Shown piece by piece: positions 62,655 through 64,000 of a stretch of DNA of 64,000 bases. Source of the stretch: Denitratimonas tolerans (GTDB lineage: Bacteria > Pseudomonadota > Gammaproteobacteria > Xanthomonadales > Xanthomonadaceae); contig NZ_JBBDHC010000002.1 of the NCBI RefSeq assembly GCF_037203605.1, forward strand, positions 186,001 to 250,000, in the 5' to 3' direction. The notes below the pieces were generated by a model. That model made no database searches. It was not told the origin of the DNA and saw only the letters and a program-made list of their open reading frames with translations. Position 1 is the first letter of the stretch, and each line of letters starts with the position of its first letter. A program made the position numbers and the translations under genes.

Positions 62655-64000
62655 ATGCTCAAGAACCTGTTGGCCACCAAGCCGATCGCACCATCGGGCC
62701 ACGTCGATGCGGGCGAGCCGGTGGAAGGCAGTCTCGAAGGCGAGGCCACCCTCAAGCGCACCCTCACCGCCCGGCAGCTGGTGATGCTGGGCATCGGCGC
62801 GGTGATCGGCGCGGGCATCTTCGTGCTCACCGGCCACGCTGCGGCCGCGCACGCCGGTCCGGCCCTTGTGCTGAGCTTCGTCCTGGCCGGTTTCGCCTGC
62901 GCCCTGGCTGGCCTGTGCTACGCCGAGTTCGCCGCGATGATGCCGGTCTCGGGCAGCGCCTACTCCTACTCCTACGCCACCCTGGGCGAGTTCATCGCCT
63001 GGTTCATCGGCTGGAACCTGGTGCTGGAATACCTCTTTGCCGCCTCCACCGTGGCGGTCGGCTGGTCGGGCTATCTCAACAGTTTCCTCGGCAATCTCGG
63101 CATGGCCCTGCCGGCCGCGCTGTCTTCGGCGCCGCTGACCATCTCCGGCTCGGAGATCGTGATGAGCGGCGCCATCGTGAACCTGCCGGCGGTCTTCATC
63201 GTCGCTGCGATCAGCGGGCTGTGCTACGTCGGCATCACCCAGTCGGCCTTCGTCAACTCGATCATCGTGGCGATCAAGGTCACCGTGATCCTGCTGTTCG
63301 TGGCATTCAGCATCCAGTTCATCAACCCCGACAACTGGGTGCCCTTCATCCCGGAAAACACCGGCCCGGGCCAGTTCGGCTACAGCGGCATCGTGCGCGG
63401 TGCGGCGGTGGTGTTCTTCGCCTACATCGGATTCGACGCGGTATCCACGGCAGCCGGCGAAGCCAAGAACCCGCAGCGCGACATGCCCATCGGCATCCTC
63501 GGCTCGCTGTTCCTGTGCACCATCATCTACATCGTCGTGGCCGCGGTCCTCACCGGCATGATGCATTACACCCAGCTCGGCACCGCCAAGCCGGTCGCCA
63601 CCGCGCTGGAAGCCTACCCCTCGCTGGCCTGGCTCAAGTGGCTGGTGGAACTGGGTGCCATCGCCGGCCTGTCCTCGGTGATCCTGGTGATGCTGATGGG
63701 CCAGCCGCGCATCTTCTACTCGATGTCCAAGGACGGCCTGCTGCCGGCCGTGTTCGGCAAGGTCCACCCGAAGTTCCGCACGCCCTACATCAGCACCATC
63801 ATCGTGGGCACCGTGGCCGCCATCCTCGCTGGCCTGTTCCCGATCGGCCTGCTGGGCGAGCTGGTTTCCATGGGCACGCTTCTGGCTTTCACCACGGTAT
63901 GCATCGGCGTCCTGATCCTGCGCTATACCCGCCCGGATCTGCCGCGCCCGTTCCGCGTGCGCGCGGTGTGGGCCGTTTCCATCCTGGGTGCCGCCGCCTG
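62655..64000 (+). CDS. APC-family amino acid permease (3' end outside window)
   Basis: Inner membrane amino acid transporter of the APC superfamily, resembling the cationic/YfnA-like group. The 448 residues present include about eleven helices. The first helix has MLGIGAVIGAGIFVLTGHAA, the substrate-binding unwound GAGIF motif; AGLCYAEFAAMMPVSGSAYS and FFAYIGFDAVSTAAGEAKNP are family signatures. Substrate specificity cannot be read from the sequence. ATG 62655 has GAGGGG nine bases upstream. The coding region runs off the window edge. Confidence 0.92.
   Translation, partial: MLKNLLATKPIAPSGHVDAGEPVEGSLEGEATLKRTLTARQLVMLGIGAVIGAGIFVLTGHAAAAHAGPALVLSFVLAGFACALAGLCYAEFAAMMPVSGSAYSYSYATLGEFIAWFIGWNLVLEYLFAASTVAVGWSGYLNSFLGNLGMALPAALSSAPLTISGSEIVMSGAIVNLPAVFIVAAISGLCYVGITQSAFVNSIIVAIKVTVILLFVAFSIQFINPDNWVPFIPENTGPGQFGYSGIVRGAAVVFFAYIGFDAVSTAAGEAKNPQRDMPIGILGSLFLCTIIYIVVAAVLTGMMHYTQLGTAKPVATALEAYPSLAWLKWLVELGAIAGLSSVILVMLMGQPRIFYSMSKDGLLPAVFGKVHPKFRTPYISTIIVGTVAAILAGLFPIGLLGELVSMGTLLAFTTVCIGVLILRYTRPDLPRPFRVRAVWAVSILGAAA

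Overview
The window is chromosomal DNA from a high-GC gammaproteobacterium, most likely a member of the Lysobacterales (Xanthomonadales). Evidence is the gene order pilJ-pilI-pilG / gshB-tonB-algH-ruvX-pyrB without pilH, a SUF regulator of the gammaproteobacterial type ahead of sufBCDS, the lptD-surA-pdxA-rsmA-apaG-apaH block, and an exosortase H. The genus cannot be resolved from the sequence alone. Coding density is very high and nearly all genes are housekeeping. There is no rRNA, tRNA, CRISPR array, prophage or recognisable insertion sequence.

Layout. 1-2.4 kb (minus): the start of the type IV pilus chemosensory operon, with pilG, pilI and a pilJ cut by the window edge. 2.6-6.4 kb (plus): gshB-tonB-algH-ruvX-pyrB with overlapping or tightly spaced genes. 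6.4-15.4 kb (minus): queG, the pilus retraction ATPases pilU and pilT, the three-gene proton-translocating transhydrogenase, and a large DUF1631 protein. 15.6-23.8 kb: a nitroreductase, a 5'-3' exonuclease, a secreted propeller protein, a NUDIX hydrolase, a TMEM43-like membrane protein, gamma-glutamyltransferase, a lipoprotein, coaD and rsmD. 23.9-28.6 kb (plus): ftsY, an AsmA-like gene, mutY, yggX, comEA and a MAPEG protein. 28.6-34.2 kb: a ferredoxin and an acetyltransferase, then a two-component system divergent from a PAP2 phosphatase and an EptA-type phosphoethanolamine transferase, which together look like a lipid A remodelling module. 34.2-39.5 kb (minus): sufR-sufB-sufC-sufD-sufS. 39.7-46.5 kb (plus): lptD-surA-pdxA-rsmA-apaG-apaH. 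46.6-53.2 kb (minus): a degenerate HAF-like remnant, an alginate-export-type porin behind a perfect FNR-type site, then lgt-thyA-folA, rlmI, dgkA and a VKOR-thioredoxin fusion. 53.4-64 kb: a protein with a degenerate receiver-like domain, pdxH, an orphan response regulator, exosortase H, aroK-aroB, a WGR protein, hemE, glnS, a cysteine-rich lipoprotein, a NUDIX gene and a truncated amino acid permease.

The most unusual signals are not in the proteins. A family of G-rich heptamer and inverted-repeat elements (GGGGATT, GGGATTC) sits in four operon-internal junctions (pilT-pilU, sufB-sufC, sufC-sufD, thyA-folA). In three of them the element lies where the ribosome binding site of the next gene should be, and it stays open in that gene's frame. 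Several genes (algH, apaG, aroK, the WGR gene, the GNAT gene) have a TANNNT -10-like box 6-7 bases before the start codon and no Shine-Dalgarno sequence, which is the layout of leaderless transcripts. The porin promoter region places an FNR site about 41 bases upstream of the inferred transcription start. No complete novel multi-gene system was found; the best candidates for new biology are these repeat elements, the orphan exosortase/regulator pair and the degenerate-receiver protein.
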